A DNA stretch of 64,000 nucleotides from Nocardia miyunensis NBRC 108239. GTDB taxonomy: Bacteria > Actinomycetota > Actinomycetes > Mycobacteriales > Mycobacteriaceae. Position 1 is the first letter of the stretch. Each line of letters starts with the position of its first letter. The notes under the pieces are model-generated. The model was given only the letters and a program-made list of their open reading frames with translations. It was not told where the DNA came from and did no database searches. Where the stretch lies: contig NZ_BDBQ01000064.1 in NCBI RefSeq assembly GCF_001613065.1, positions 35,928 to 99,927 on the forward strand, in the 5' to 3' direction. The translations under genes were made by a program, and so were the position numbers. Positions 1 to 8,953 of this stretch are shown piece after piece.

Positions 1-634
1 GCCGCTTCACCTCCACCGGAACGATCTCGTCGTCGAAGTAGCCCGCCGCGGCCGCGGCGGCGGCGCGGTGGTGGCTGCGGACCGCGTACTCGTCCTGTTC
101 CTCGCGCGGGATGGAATACTCCCGGCGCAGATTCTCCGCCGTCTCGAGCATGCCACCGGGCACCGGAAAGTTCTCGCCGCCAGCCGTCAGGCGACCCGTC
201 GCAAGCGAATCCTGAAGCAGCACACCAGGACCCGGCCGCACACCCCACCGCATCGAGGTGGAGTAGAACGACGCGTTGGACATGGATTCCGCCCCACCGG
301 CCAGCACGAGCCGGCTCGCACCCGAGGCCACCTGCATGGCCGCGTACAACACCGCCTGCAAGCCAGAACCACACCGGCGATCGATCTGCAGGCCCGACAC
401 GGTGACCGGCAGGCCCGCGTCCAGCGCCGCGACCCGCCCGATCGCCGGTGCGTCCATGGTCGGGTAGCAGTTCCCGAGCAGGACGTCGTCGATCGCTTCG
501 GGCGGCAGGTTCGTCCGTTCGAGCAACGCCCGGATCACCGTCGCGGCCAGTTCGTGCGGCGGTACATCACGCAGTGCGCCGCCGAAGCCGCCGACCGGTG
601 TGCGCAGTGGCTCGCAGATCACCACGTCGTTCAC
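1..634 (-). CDS. Thiolase (acetyl-CoA acetyltransferase family), C-terminus outside window
   Basis: Only about the first 211 residues are present; the gene runs off the left edge. Thiolases cleave 3-ketoacyl-CoA with CoA to release acetyl-CoA (or the reverse condensation). The N-terminal strand ending in PLRTPVGGFGGALR, the DDVLLGNCYPT stretch and the nucleophile-cysteine segment DRRCGSGLQAV are classic for the family, so the active-site Cys is intact. I chose the GTG at 634 because AAAGGA lies 6 bases upstream; an in-frame ATG at 649 has a weaker site. It is the last visible gene of a long minus-strand catabolic run, 30 bases behind the flavin monooxygenase. The preferred acyl chain cannot be told. 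Confidence 0.9.
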   Translation of the reverse strand, partial: MNDVVICEPLRTPVGGFGGALRDVPPHELAATVIRALLERTNLPPEAIDDVLLGNCYPTMDAPAIGRVAALDAGLPVTVSGLQIDRRCGSGLQAVLYAAMQVASGASRLVLAGGAESMSNASFYSTSMRWGVRPGPGVLLQDSLATGRLTAGGENFPVPGGMLETAENLRREYSIPREEQDEYAVRSHHRAAAAAAAGYFDDEIVPVEVKR

Positions 635-663
635 TTCGGTTCCTTTCATCACAGCCTCGGAAT

Positions 664-2130
664 TCAGCTCAGTGCCTCGACGGGAAGACCGAAGGTCTCG
701 AAGTCGTCCAGGTTCAGCTCGTCGTATTGCCGACCGTGTTCCGCACGCGTGAACGGCCAGATCACCTGTGTGCCACTGGCATCGGTGTACCAGTTGTCGC
801 ACAGCGAATAGGTGGTCTGCGGCAACTTCTCGCGGATGGTGTCCACGAAGCGGTCCGTCGCGGCCCGGGTCGGCGCGATCGGGGTTCGGTCCCGCTCGAT
901 GACGGCGAGCAGCCGCAGCAGATAACCGACCTCGTCGCGCAGGCACAACGGGATGGCCAGCGAGTTGATCGGCGCGAACGGCCCGTTGAGCAGGAACAGA
1001 TTCGGCATCTGCGGCAGACCCACGCCGCGATAGGAGAACACCGCCCCCTGCCACAGCTCGTCGAGTGTGACTCCGTTCGCGCCGGTGATCCGCATGGGAC
1101 GCATATAGGCGTGCGTATCGAACCCGGTGGCGAACACGATGACATCGAGCGTGTGCTTGACGCCCGTGCCGTCGACGACGCCGTCGTGCTCGATATGGCC
1201 GAGCGGACCGAACACGGGCTGCACGTTCGGACGCTGCAACACCCGGTAGTAGTCCGGGGATTTCGGGATCCGTTTGCAGCCCAGCGGCTCGGCGGGCGTG
1301 AGTTTGCGCCGCAGTGCGGGGTCGGGGATCTCCTGCTCGAGCACGTCGAGGAAGCGCTGATTCGCCGCATCGCGATCGGGGCCCGGTTCCAGTCGCCAGG
1401 TTTCCGGGCCGTCGGTCTTGACGCGGAGCCGCGCCATCCGCGTGTCCCAGTACTTGGCCAGCGCCGGAATCCGGAGCAGCAGCTTCTCGAGCCAGGAGAT
1501 GCTGGGATTCTCCTTGATCTGGATCCACTGCGGCGTGCGGATGAAATGGACGACGTCGTGGCCGCGTTTGCCGAGTTCGCTGACGATCTGGATGCCGCTG
1601 GACCCGGTGCCGATCACACCGACGCGTTTGCCGGTGAAGGACAGCGAATGGTCCCACCGTGAGGAATGGAACGCCGTTCCCCGGAAGTCGTCCATGCCCT
1701 CGATGCGCGGCATCTTGGGCACACGCAGGAAACCGGTCGCCACCATCGCCACGTCGAACACATGCGTTTCGCCGTCGGTGGTCACGATCTGCCACACTCC
1801 GTCGTGCCACGAAGCCTCGGCGACCTCGCTGCCGAATCGGATCAGCGGGTACAGCCCCTTCCTGCGCGCGAACGATTTCAGGTAGGCGCCGATCTCCACA
1901 CCGGGTGCGTAGCGCTTGGACCAGGTACTACTGCGCATCTCCGCGAACTCGTAGCTGCGGGTGATGACATCGACATGTAGCCCCGGGTAGTCGTTCTGCA
2001 GCCAGGTGCCGCCGACATCGGAATTCTTCTCGAAGACGACGACCTCGTAGCCGCTTTCCTTCAGCCGGTAGGCCGCGTACAGCCCCGCCATTCCCGCACC
2101 GATGATGCCTATGCGTAGCCGAGCGCTCAT
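664..2130 (-). CDS. Flavin-containing monooxygenase, Baeyer-Villiger type
   Basis: 488 residues. It starts with the FAD Rossmann motif GIIGAGMAGLYAA near residue 9, has the BVMO fingerprint FRGTAFHSSRWD (FxGxxxHxxxW) near residue 155, then the NADPH Rossmann motif GVIGTGSSGIQIV. Family members insert oxygen next to a ketone (giving an ester or lactone) or oxidise N/S atoms using FAD and NADPH in the cytosol. The start ATG overlaps the stop of the preceding crotonase (ATGA), which argues for translational coupling and fixes this start. An in-frame extension upstream lies inside that other gene and is not used. In context it would oxygenate a cyclic ketone intermediate before the thiolase step; the substrate is inferred, not visible. 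Confidence 0.9.
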   Translation of the reverse strand: MSARLRIGIIGAGMAGLYAAYRLKESGYEVVVFEKNSDVGGTWLQNDYPGLHVDVITRSYEFAEMRSSTWSKRYAPGVEIGAYLKSFARRKGLYPLIRFGSEVAEASWHDGVWQIVTTDGETHVFDVAMVATGFLRVPKMPRIEGMDDFRGTAFHSSRWDHSLSFTGKRVGVIGTGSSGIQIVSELGKRGHDVVHFIRTPQWIQIKENPSISWLEKLLLRIPALAKYWDTRMARLRVKTDGPETWRLEPGPDRDAANQRFLDVLEQEIPDPALRRKLTPAEPLGCKRIPKSPDYYRVLQRPNVQPVFGPLGHIEHDGVVDGTGVKHTLDVIVFATGFDTHAYMRPMRITGANGVTLDELWQGAVFSYRGVGLPQMPNLFLLNGPFAPINSLAIPLCLRDEVGYLLRLLAVIERDRTPIAPTRAATDRFVDTIREKLPQTTYSLCDNWYTDASGTQVIWPFTRAEHGRQYDELNLDDFETFGLPVEALS

Positions 2131-2867
2131 GCCCGCTTCTCCTCGCTCCCGGAATCTGTACTGGTCTTGTCGGCGGCGAGCCGAGCCTGCTCGGCGGCCT
2201 CGTGGACTGCCGCCTCGGCGAAACGCTCGCGCAGCCCGGCGCGCATGGTGACCCGGATACCGCGCACCGCCGGCGCCGGATTCCCGGCGAACTGTGCGGC
2301 GAAAGCGATTGCCGCGGAACGCAATTCCGTGGGCTGCACAACCATGTCGGTCAGTTCGGCCGCGTATTCGGCGCCAACGGAAACGCGTTCTCCGGACATG
2401 AGCATGCGAGCCGCCCGCTGCGGGCCGACCAGTCGCGGCAGCGTCACCGAGGTGCCGAATCCGTGGTGCAGACCGAGCGTGACGAAGTTCGGCCAGAAGT
2501 ACGCGTCCGCGGCGCAGACCCGGAAGTCCGCGGCGAGCGCGAGGCCGAAACCCGCCCCGATCGCACCACCCTGCACCGCCGCGATCCAGGGCGTGGCGAT
2601 GTCGAAAAGTCCTGCGGCGGTGCGGTAGACGCTGGCCGAATCGTCGCCCGGCCCGCGGGGCGCGCGGAAGTCGCGCCCCGCGCAGAAGTGCTTGCCGTCG
2701 GCGGCCAGGACGATCGCACGACAATCCGGATCGCTGTCCAGATCACGTAATGCATTGATGACCGCGTCCAGCACCGAGCGGTTCAGATAGTTGTTCGGCG
2801 CCCCGCGCATCGTGACGACACCGACCGCGGTAGCCGCGTCGGTCTCCATCGTCACCAATTCACTCAT
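2127..2867 (-). CDS. Crotonase-family protein lacking both catalytic glutamates
   Basis: 246 residues with the enoyl-CoA hydratase/isomerase fold: oxyanion-hole segments KHFCAG near residue 60 and GGAIGAGFGLALAADFRV near 100. The position of the first hydratase Glu (usually PE in the QPEI/FPEV segment) is PN here (WPNFVTLGL), and the second Glu (in the AMExxLTG segment) is replaced within RAARMLMSG. A simple hydration role is therefore doubtful; isomerase, retro-Claisen hydrolase or CoA-thioester cleavage are options known in the superfamily. The start overlaps the CoA-transferase stop by 8 bases and its own stop overlaps the monooxygenase start. Compare the canonical paralogue at 4071-4862, which keeps both Glu. 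Confidence 0.85.
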   Translation of the reverse strand: MSELVTMETDAATAVGVVTMRGAPNNYLNRSVLDAVINALRDLDSDPDCRAIVLAADGKHFCAGRDFRAPRGPGDDSASVYRTAAGLFDIATPWIAAVQGGAIGAGFGLALAADFRVCAADAYFWPNFVTLGLHHGFGTSVTLPRLVGPQRAARMLMSGERVSVGAEYAAELTDMVVQPTELRSAAIAFAAQFAGNPAPAVRGIRVTMRAGLRERFAEAAVHEAAEQARLAADKTSTDSGSEEKRA

Positions 2868-4071
2868 GCGCGCTGCCCCGCACCGCTGCGACCGGATCGA
2901 GATACTCACGAGCGAGCCAGGCTCCCCCATCGGAAAGCCGGTCGATGATCGCGGCCTGATGCTCGCCCAGTTCCGGCGGCGGCAGTTCGGCACGGCACGG
3001 TGTAGCGGACAGTTTGACCGCGGGTCCGGGCATCTTGATCTTGCCCAGTCGGGCGTGGTCCATCTCGACGATCATCTCCCGCGCCGCGGTCTGCGGATCG
3101 TTGATGACGTCTTCCACGGAGTTGAGCGGACTGTGCGGAATTCCCCCCTCGGTGAGGGTCCGCACCCAGTACTCGGTGGTCTCCTCCTGGAAACGGCCAT
3201 CGAGCAGGGCCTTGAGTTCCACCCGGTTCGCGACTCGCCTGGGGTTCTCGTCGAAGCGCGGGTCGGTGCCCAACTCCGTCAGCCCCATCGCGGTCATCAT
3301 GCGACGGAACAGCCCGTCGTTGAGTGCGCCCGCGATCACGTAGCCATCCTTGGTCGGGAATGCCTCATAGGGAACGACGTGTGGCGCAGCCGACCCCATT
3401 TTCCGCGCCGGCGCGGTGCCGGTCGCGAAGTAGCCGACCGCCCGGTACAGCAGCCACGCGATCTGGGTCTCGAACATCGACGCCTCGACGTATTGGCCCT
3501 GCCCGGTCCGTTCGCGGGCGGCCAGCGCGAGCAGCACGGCCTGGTTGGCGTACATGGCCGCGCCGATATCGCAGATGGAGATGTTCGCGCGTACCGGCTC
3601 GCCGCCCGGGGTTCCGGTGCTGGCCATCATGCCGACGAACGCCTGCATGATCGCGTCGTAGGCGGGTTGCTCGCTGCGCGGGCCGGTCCGGCCGAAGCCG
3701 GAGATCGAGCAGTACACGATCCTAGGATTGACCCGGGCGATCTCCTCGTAGGAGATGCCCAGTCGCGCGGTCACCCCGGTGCGGTAGTTCTCCACCAGCA
3801 CATCGGCGGACCGGCACAGGTCCAGGAAGATCCGGCGGTCCTCGTCCTGTTTGAGATTCAGGACCATGGACCGCTTGTTGCGGTTGAGGGCCAGGAACTC
3901 CGCGCCCTGGTCTCCCCAGAACGGCGGGCCCATCCGGCGGGAGGGGTCACCGCCGGGCGGCTCGATCTTGATCACGTCCGCGCCCGCGTCACCGAGCATC
4001 ATCGTGCACAACGGCCCGGCGAGCACGGTGGTCAGATCCAGGACCTTCACATTCTGCAGCGGCATCGTCAT
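2860..4071 (-). CDS. CaiB/BaiF-type (class III) CoA-transferase
   Basis: 403 residues, the usual length of the family. The N-terminus VKVLDLTTVLAGPLCTMML and the GADVIKIEPPGGDPSR segment are diagnostic, and the catalytic Asp is visible in the SICDIGAAMYANQ segment near residue 166. These enzymes move CoA between carboxylic acids, saving the ATP needed for activation. The gene lies between two crotonase genes with 1-base (TGATG) and 8-base overlaps, so the three are expressed together. In this setting it would activate or recycle an acid intermediate as its CoA ester. BaiF of bile-acid dehydroxylation belongs to the same family, one of several parallels in this cluster. Confidence 0.92.
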   Translation of the reverse strand: MTMPLQNVKVLDLTTVLAGPLCTMMLGDAGADVIKIEPPGGDPSRRMGPPFWGDQGAEFLALNRNKRSMVLNLKQDEDRRIFLDLCRSADVLVENYRTGVTARLGISYEEIARVNPRIVYCSISGFGRTGPRSEQPAYDAIMQAFVGMMASTGTPGGEPVRANISICDIGAAMYANQAVLLALAARERTGQGQYVEASMFETQIAWLLYRAVGYFATGTAPARKMGSAAPHVVPYEAFPTKDGYVIAGALNDGLFRRMMTAMGLTELGTDPRFDENPRRVANRVELKALLDGRFQEETTEYWVRTLTEGGIPHSPLNSVEDVINDPQTAAREMIVEMDHARLGKIKMPGPAVKLSATPCRAELPPPELGEHQAAIIDRLSDGGAWLAREYLDPVAAVRGSAHE

Positions 4072-4862
4072 CAGCGGCTCACCTGCGCAGTCTCGGTCGT
4101 TCCGCCCTGCCGGACACGCACCCCGAAGTCCGGAGCCATCCGCGCGATGACCCGCACCTCCTTGGCGTACTCGATGCCCTGCTCGTAGGTCATGTCGGTC
4201 ACCGCGCGCACGATGTCCTTGGTCAGCCGCACCGCGGAGGGATCGTGCGCGGCGACCGTCCCGGCGAACTTCACGGCGACGGCGAATGCCTCACCGCGGC
4301 CGACCACCCGACTGACCAGGCCCAGCCGCTCCGCACGAGCGGGATCGATCCGCTCGCCCGACAGCACCAGTTCCATGGTCGCCTTGCGGCCCACGGTCCG
4401 TAGCAGCGTCGGAATCACCGTCGCCGAGGGAACCCCGGCGACGACCTCGGGGAACCCGAGGCGGGTGTCCTCCTCGACGATCGCGACATCGCACCAGTTC
4501 ATGAGGTTGCATCCGGCGCCGAGGGCGAAGCCGTGCACGGCGGCCACGGTGGGCTTCGCGTAACCCCACAGGGTCTTGTTCAGTACGAGGATGGCGTTGT
4601 ATTCGTCCCGGTCCTCCAGGGCCGACGCCGCTCGCATCCGGCTCAGGTCGGCGCCCGCGCAGAACCCGCGTCCAGCGCCGCGCAGCACCACCGCGCGGCA
4701 CGCCGGGTCCTGGGCGAGCGCGCTCAGGGACCGAGTGAGCGCGTCGACGATCGACGGGCTCAGCGGGTTGCGCCGATCCGGTTCGTTGAGCGTCAAAATA
4801 CCGATGCCGTCGGTGATTTCGACCAGAACCGGATCCGCGGATGCTGGATCTGTTGGTTGCAT
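4071..4862 (-). CDS. Enoyl-CoA hydratase/isomerase family protein
   Basis: 263 residues. The oxyanion-hole motifs GRGFCAGADL (about residue 63) and HGFALGAGCN (about 108) are present, and both hydratase glutamates appear conserved: FPEV near residue 140 and TMELVLSG near 160. It should hydrate a 2-enoyl-CoA to a 3-hydroxyacyl-CoA in the cytosol. The start at 4862 has GAGGAG about 8 bases upstream. It begins the crotonase/CoA-transferase/crotonase/monooxygenase overlapping block and follows the nitroreductase by 93 bases. The natural acyl group is unknown. Confidence 0.9.
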   Translation of the reverse strand: MQPTDPASADPVLVEITDGIGILTLNEPDRRNPLSPSIVDALTRSLSALAQDPACRAVVLRGAGRGFCAGADLSRMRAASALEDRDEYNAILVLNKTLWGYAKPTVAAVHGFALGAGCNLMNWCDVAIVEEDTRLGFPEVVAGVPSATVIPTLLRTVGRKATMELVLSGERIDPARAERLGLVSRVVGRGEAFAVAVKFAGTVAAHDPSAVRLTKDIVRAVTDMTYEQGIEYAKEVRVIARMAPDFGVRVRQGGTTETAQVSR

Positions 4863-4955
4863 GGATGTGCTCCTCGCACTGTTCGAATCTTGGTTGTCAC
4901 GGCGTCGCGAACACCGATGCGGCGCTCGAGCCCGGCCGTGTGGTGGATGTGGTCG

Positions 4956-5582
4956 CTACCAGCGGTCCCAGTGCACGACCTCCTCGACCGGCCGCCGACG
5001 CACCGGCCCGTGCGGGCGCGCCGGGAATCCGACGGGTATCAGCGCACCCATGTGGACGTCGTCGGGGATGCCCAGCAATTCCCGCAACTCGCTCTCGAAC
5101 GGTGCGTGGAAGCTGGTCATCGCCGCACCGAGGCCCGTCGCCCGCGCCGCGATCAGCAGGTTCTGCGCGGCCCCGAACATCGCCGAGTGGAGCAGGTCGA
5201 TCTGGGGAGCCTGCGGCGGGAAGATGTTTCGTCCGCAGACGAAGATCAGCACCGGGACATCGCCGAGGTTCTCCAACAGATTCAGCGACCCGGCCCGCAT
5301 AGCGCGATGGTCCGGCTCCGCCTCCTGAACCGACCCGACTGTCGCCGCGATCGGCGAGATCACCTTCCCGATCTGCCCACGCAGCGCCGGATCGGTGACG
5401 ACCAGGAAGTGCCAACCCTGCGAGTTGCCGGGATTGGGTGCTCTGGTGGCGGCCCAGAGCAAGGTCCGGATCTTCTCCTCGGGGACCGGCGTCGGCTCGA
5501 ACCAGCGCATGGTCCGTGCCGTCGCGATCGCTTCGAGGGCGTCCATGCCGGAAACCGGACCGGCCGACGTCTCGTCGGTCAT
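4956..5582 (-). CDS. Nitroreductase-family FMN oxidoreductase
   Basis: 208 residues. The early ARTMRWFEPTPVPEEKIR stretch is the FMN-phosphate-binding region of nitroreductases and the following ATRAPNPGNSQGW segment binds flavin. The C-terminus (VHMGALIPVGFPARPHGPVRRR) is typical of actinobacterial members. Family enzymes reduce nitro groups, enones or flavins with NAD(P)H; here reduction of an unsaturated ring or of a flavin partner is more plausible than nitro reduction, but that is inference. The ATG at 5582 lies 8 bases after the P450 stop, so it is co-transcribed with that gene. A longer in-frame extension would run inside the P450 gene and is rejected. Confidence 0.88.
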   Translation of the reverse strand: MTDETSAGPVSGMDALEAIATARTMRWFEPTPVPEEKIRTLLWAATRAPNPGNSQGWHFLVVTDPALRGQIGKVISPIAATVGSVQEAEPDHRAMRAGSLNLLENLGDVPVLIFVCGRNIFPPQAPQIDLLHSAMFGAAQNLLIAARATGLGAAMTSFHAPFESELRELLGIPDDVHMGALIPVGFPARPHGPVRRRPVEEVVHWDRW

Positions 5583-5590
5583 GGCACTGC

Positions 5591-6820
5591 TCACCGCAGG
5601 ACGAGTTTCAGATCGCGCAGTGCGCGGACGGTCAGATTGGGAATGTGCTCGGAGGTATGCCCGGGAGCCCGGGTAATGCTGGTGGTGCGTTCCAGCAGCG
5701 CCTGCAGTGCGATGCGGGCCTCCGAGCGGGCCAGTTCGGCTCCGGAGCACAGGTGCGCGCCCATGCCGAAGGCCAAGTGCCGCTTCGCATCCCGTCGATC
5801 GTCGTCGAACACGGCCGCGTCCTCGAACATGGCGTCGTCGCGGTTGGCGGAGGCGATCATCAGCATGCATACCGTGTCGGCCGGGATCTCGACGCCACCG
5901 AGCACGGTGTCGCGGGTGGTGATCCGATGCACCAGCTTGATGGGCGACTCGGTGCGCAGGGTCTCCTCGACCACATCCTTGACCAGATACTCGTCGTGGC
6001 GAAGACGTTCGAGCAGTTCCGGGCGGTCGACGATCTCGTTCACCATAGAGCCGATCAGGCTGGTCGAGGATTCCGCCCCGGCCACCAGGAGCTGGGCGCA
6101 GATCAGCACGAGTTCGTTCTCGGTGGTCTCCTCCTCGGCGTTGACCAGGTCGGACAGGAAGTCGTCCCGCGGTTCGGCCCGGCGTGCGGCCAGCTCGCGG
6201 TAGAGGTACTGGTGGAAGTCGACCAGGTCTTTCGCGATCGAGATGTTCTCGTCCTCGGTCTCGCGGGGCTCACCGAAGCGCGCGACCTGGGCGTCGGCCC
6301 AGCGCTTCACATCCTGCTCGTGCTGCTCGTCCACGCCGAGGATGTGCCCGATCATGAGCACCGGCAGCCGCACGCAGAACTGTTTCCAGAAGTCCACCGG
6401 CTCACCGAAGGGCATCTCGTCGAGCAACCGGTGCACGACGTCGTGGATGTATTCATCGAGCTCGCGGACTCGGGTGTTGGTGAATCCGCGGCGGATCATC
6501 CGGCGGTGCTTGGCATGCACATCACCGTCGACGAAGGCCAGCGCGTCGGAATAAGGGCAGCCGTCCTTCAGGATCTCCTTGACCTGCGCGCTGTCCTCGT
6601 AGGGCGACATGCCGCCCTTGAAGCGCCGGCTGATCTGGTTCGAGAAGGTCTCGGTGTCACGGATCGCGGTGACGACATCGTCGTACCGGGTGACGATGGT
6701 GAAGCCCGCTCCCTCGGCGGTGTGGTGGATCGGCGCGCTCTCGCGCAGCGCCGACCAGAACTCGTAGGGTTCGGCCAGGGTTGCCGGATCCAGCAGTTTG
6801 AAATCATCAACCGAAGTCAT
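5591..6820 (-). CDS. Cytochrome P450 (first of three)
   Basis: 409 residues, a soluble bacterial class I P450. The I-helix motif VAGAESSTS (about residue 240), the EETLR ExxR motif (about 283) and the heme loop FGMGAHLCSG with the Cys ligand (about 350) are all intact. It would hydroxylate a hydrophobic substrate using ferredoxin and reductase encoded elsewhere; none is in this window. AAGGA sits 5 bases before the ATG. The 129-base gap upstream holds a promoter-like pair and palindromes, so this gene probably starts its own transcript as well as being reachable from the OYE gene. The subfamily cannot be assigned by eye. Confidence 0.95.
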   Translation of the reverse strand: MTSVDDFKLLDPATLAEPYEFWSALRESAPIHHTAEGAGFTIVTRYDDVVTAIRDTETFSNQISRRFKGGMSPYEDSAQVKEILKDGCPYSDALAFVDGDVHAKHRRMIRRGFTNTRVRELDEYIHDVVHRLLDEMPFGEPVDFWKQFCVRLPVLMIGHILGVDEQHEQDVKRWADAQVARFGEPRETEDENISIAKDLVDFHQYLYRELAARRAEPRDDFLSDLVNAEEETTENELVLICAQLLVAGAESSTSLIGSMVNEIVDRPELLERLRHDEYLVKDVVEETLRTESPIKLVHRITTRDTVLGGVEIPADTVCMLMIASANRDDAMFEDAAVFDDDRRDAKRHLAFGMGAHLCSGAELARSEARIALQALLERTTSITRAPGHTSEHIPNLTVRALRDLKLVLR

Positions 6821-6897
6821 GTCGATCCTTACAGATGTGGACAGGCGAAGCCGCCCGTGGACGCACCGATATCAGGCTCCCCCACCTGAACATAATT

Positions 6898-6926
6898 AGA
6901 TTAGAGGAATTCTTATTGTGCTTCAA
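6898..6926 (-). promoter_or_regulatory. Putative promoter of the P450-to-thiolase genes
   Basis: On the minus strand TTGAAG (6921-6926) and TAATCT (6898-6903) are separated by exactly 17 bases in an AT-rich island unlike the surrounding DNA. This would give a leader of roughly 70 bases before the P450 ATG at 6820. The match to sigma-70 consensus is partial, so it is a prediction. Confidence 0.5.
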
Positions 6927-6930
6927 GCAC
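6918..6930. promoter_or_regulatory. Palindromic operator candidate GTGCTTCAAGCAC
   Basis: A perfect inverted repeat (6-bp arms, one central base) that covers the proposed -35 box of the P450 promoter, the position expected for a repressor site. The core TTCAA is shared with the CCTGTTCAACAGG palindrome at 31051-31063 upstream of the second OYE gene. Confidence 0.45.
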
Positions 6931-6941
6931 TATTGGACCAC

Positions 6942-6951
6942 AAACATGATT
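6942..6951. promoter_or_regulatory. Shared motif AAACATGATT
   Basis: This 10-mer overlaps the stop codon of the OYE gene and lies just upstream of the P450 promoter. Exact copies occur in the promoter region of the second OYE gene at 30973-30982 (reverse orientation) and 31085-31094, and a 9/10 copy at 30994-31003. A weaker relative (GAACATAATT) is at 6888-6897. Confidence 0.45.
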
Positions 6952-8953
6952 AGGATGAAGCGCTGACCTGTGCGGCCAGTGGTCGCCCCGGTCCGGGGAC
7001 GAGGTCACCGGCCAGCTCGTATGCGTGATGGACGAGTTCTACCGCCAACCCTGGCGCGTCCGCGTCGCCCAGGAACAGGACTTCGGGAGCGCATTGCCGC
7101 CACGGTTCCGGATCGCGGGCGATCGCGGGTTCGAGCACGACGAGAACGTCCAGATCATCCACCGTCTGGCTGAATCCCTCGTGCCGGAAGCTCGCGCGTC
7201 GGCCGGTCACCTCGAGGTCCTTGGCCGAGGAGACGAGCCGGACGCGTTCGGGATCGAATTCCCGGGTCATCCAGCCGCGATTGAGGATGTCGAGCTTGCG
7301 TGCCACCGGGCCCTCGGTGTCGACGACCGTGACCTGCGCCGCGCCCTGCACCTCGTATCGGCGAGCCAGCAGCAACGCCACGTTGTGGTGGTCGCCGCGG
7401 TCGACGATGAGTACCCGGTTGCCTTCCGGCACTTCGAGATCCAGTGCCTGCTCGAGTCCCACGATGGGCATTCGGGCTTCGGGCAAGTCGGCCGCCACGG
7501 GTGCGTGCCGACTGGCACCGATCGCCACTACCACCTGGTCGTACCCGCTGAGATCGTCGGGACCCACCGAGTGCCCCAGTTCCACGCGAACGTTGTTGTG
7601 CCGCAGTTCGGTAGCGAGGACCTCGGTGAAGCGAGCCACCTCCTGACGTTCCGGCAGGGTCGCCGACCTGGCGAACATGCCGCCCAACTGGTCCGCAGCT
7701 TCGAAGAGGGTGACCTGATGTCCCCGGGCTGCCGCGGTCGAAGCGAATTGCATACCGGCGATCCCGCCACCGACCACCGCGATGTTCTTGGACAGCACCA
7801 CCGGATCCGGCAGCGGCGTCGATTCCCGGCCCGCGCGCGGATTCACCAGGCAGCCGATCGGCAACCCCGACATCAGCTGTCCGCGGCAGCCCTGCACGCA
7901 GCCGATGCACTGCCGGATCTCCTCGGTGCGCCCCTGCATCGTCTTGGCCACGACGAACGGATCCGCGATGTGAGCGCGGGCCATATTGACCATGTCCGCG
8001 ATTCCCGCGGAAATCGCCTGCTCGGCATCGGCGAGGGTGCGCACCCGGTGCGAGGCGAATACGGCGCAGTCCACCGTGCTGCGGACCCGGGCGACATCCG
8101 CGGCGAAGGGCAGCGTCGGTGTGCCCGCCGGGGGGACGACCATGAACGGAGTCGCGTGCTGTCCGGCGGTCACCGAGACGAACGACAGACCTTCCGCGGC
8201 CAGCGCGGCGGTGATGTCGAGGGCCTCGTCACGGTCCAGGCCGCCCGGAACCGTTTCGTAAGCCGTCACTCGTGCGCCCACGACCACGTCCGATCCGACG
8301 CGGTCGAGGATCGCGCGCACGACGCTGCGCGCGAACCGGAGCCGATTCTGCGGCGAGCCGCCCCACTGATCGGTGCGATGGTTACTCCACGGCGAGAGGA
8401 ACTCCTCGATCAGATATCCATGCGCGCAGTGCAATTCGATGCCGTCGAAGCCGACGGCGATCATGTTCGCCGCGCTGTCGGCGAACGCCTCGATCAGCTC
8501 CAGGATCTCGGCGTTGCTCAACTCGTGCGCGGTGGTCGAGTGGGCGGGATCGGCCAGGGCCGAGGGCCCGACCGCGGGACGGCCCGTGAGCACCGGCTCC
8601 TGCTGCCGTCCGTTGTGCATCAGCTGGCAGAAGATCCGCCCGCCCTCGTCGTGCACCGCGCCGGTGAGCCTCTCGAAGCTCTCGCGGCCGTCCCGGCGCC
8701 AGGCGTCCATCATGAACGGGCCGCCGGTCGTGGGATGCACGTGCGTGCCCTCGGTGATCACCAAACCCGCACCGCCCCTGGCACGTTCGGCCATATAGGC
8801 CGCGTAGCGGGGACTGGGCAGGCCACCGGACTGGTAGTTCGTGCCGTGCGCGCCGACCAGGATTCGATTCCGCATGGTCAGCGAGCCGAGCGTCCACGGG
8901 GACAGGGTCAGCGGATACTGCGACTGCCCTGTCGTGTCGGGTGTCGAATTCAC
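6950..8953 (-). CDS. Old Yellow Enzyme-type FMN/FAD/4Fe-4S oxidoreductase (2,4-dienoyl-CoA reductase family)
   Basis: 667 residues in two halves: an N-terminal FMN TIM barrel (residues about 15-340, HCAHGYLIEEFLSP active-site region) and a C-terminal FAD/NADH domain starting at NIAVVGGGIAGMQ. Between them CIGCVQGC followed by a fourth Cys in PIGCLVNP supplies a complete 4Fe-4S ligand set. Relatives reduce C=C bonds conjugated to a carbonyl (dienoyl-CoA reductase, BaiCD/BaiH). The start ATG overlaps the stop of the preceding SnoaL-like gene (ATGA). The role inferred is reduction of an enone or dienoyl-CoA made by the two NTF2-type proteins upstream. Confidence 0.93.
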   Translation of the reverse strand: MNSTPDTTGQSQYPLTLSPWTLGSLTMRNRILVGAHGTNYQSGGLPSPRYAAYMAERARGGAGLVITEGTHVHPTTGGPFMMDAWRRDGRESFERLTGAVHDEGGRIFCQLMHNGRQQEPVLTGRPAVGPSALADPAHSTTAHELSNAEILELIEAFADSAANMIAVGFDGIELHCAHGYLIEEFLSPWSNHRTDQWGGSPQNRLRFARSVVRAILDRVGSDVVVGARVTAYETVPGGLDRDEALDITAALAAEGLSFVSVTAGQHATPFMVVPPAGTPTLPFAADVARVRSTVDCAVFASHRVRTLADAEQAISAGIADMVNMARAHIADPFVVAKTMQGRTEEIRQCIGCVQGCRGQLMSGLPIGCLVNPRAGRESTPLPDPVVLSKNIAVVGGGIAGMQFASTAAARGHQVTLFEAADQLGGMFARSATLPERQEVARFTEVLATELRHNNVRVELGHSVGPDDLSGYDQVVVAIGASRHAPVAADLPEARMPIVGLEQALDLEVPEGNRVLIVDRGDHHNVALLLARRYEVQGAAQVTVVDTEGPVARKLDILNRGWMTREFDPERVRLVSSAKDLEVTGRRASFRHEGFSQTVDDLDVLVVLEPAIARDPEPWRQCAPEVLFLGDADAPGLAVELVHHAYELAGDLVPGPGRPLAAQVSASS

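Noticed and set aside
448..4188. Long plus-strand frames opposite the monooxygenase, crotonases and CoA-transferase
   Set aside because: The minus-strand products are full-length members of known families with coupled starts; the plus-strand translations show no motifs.
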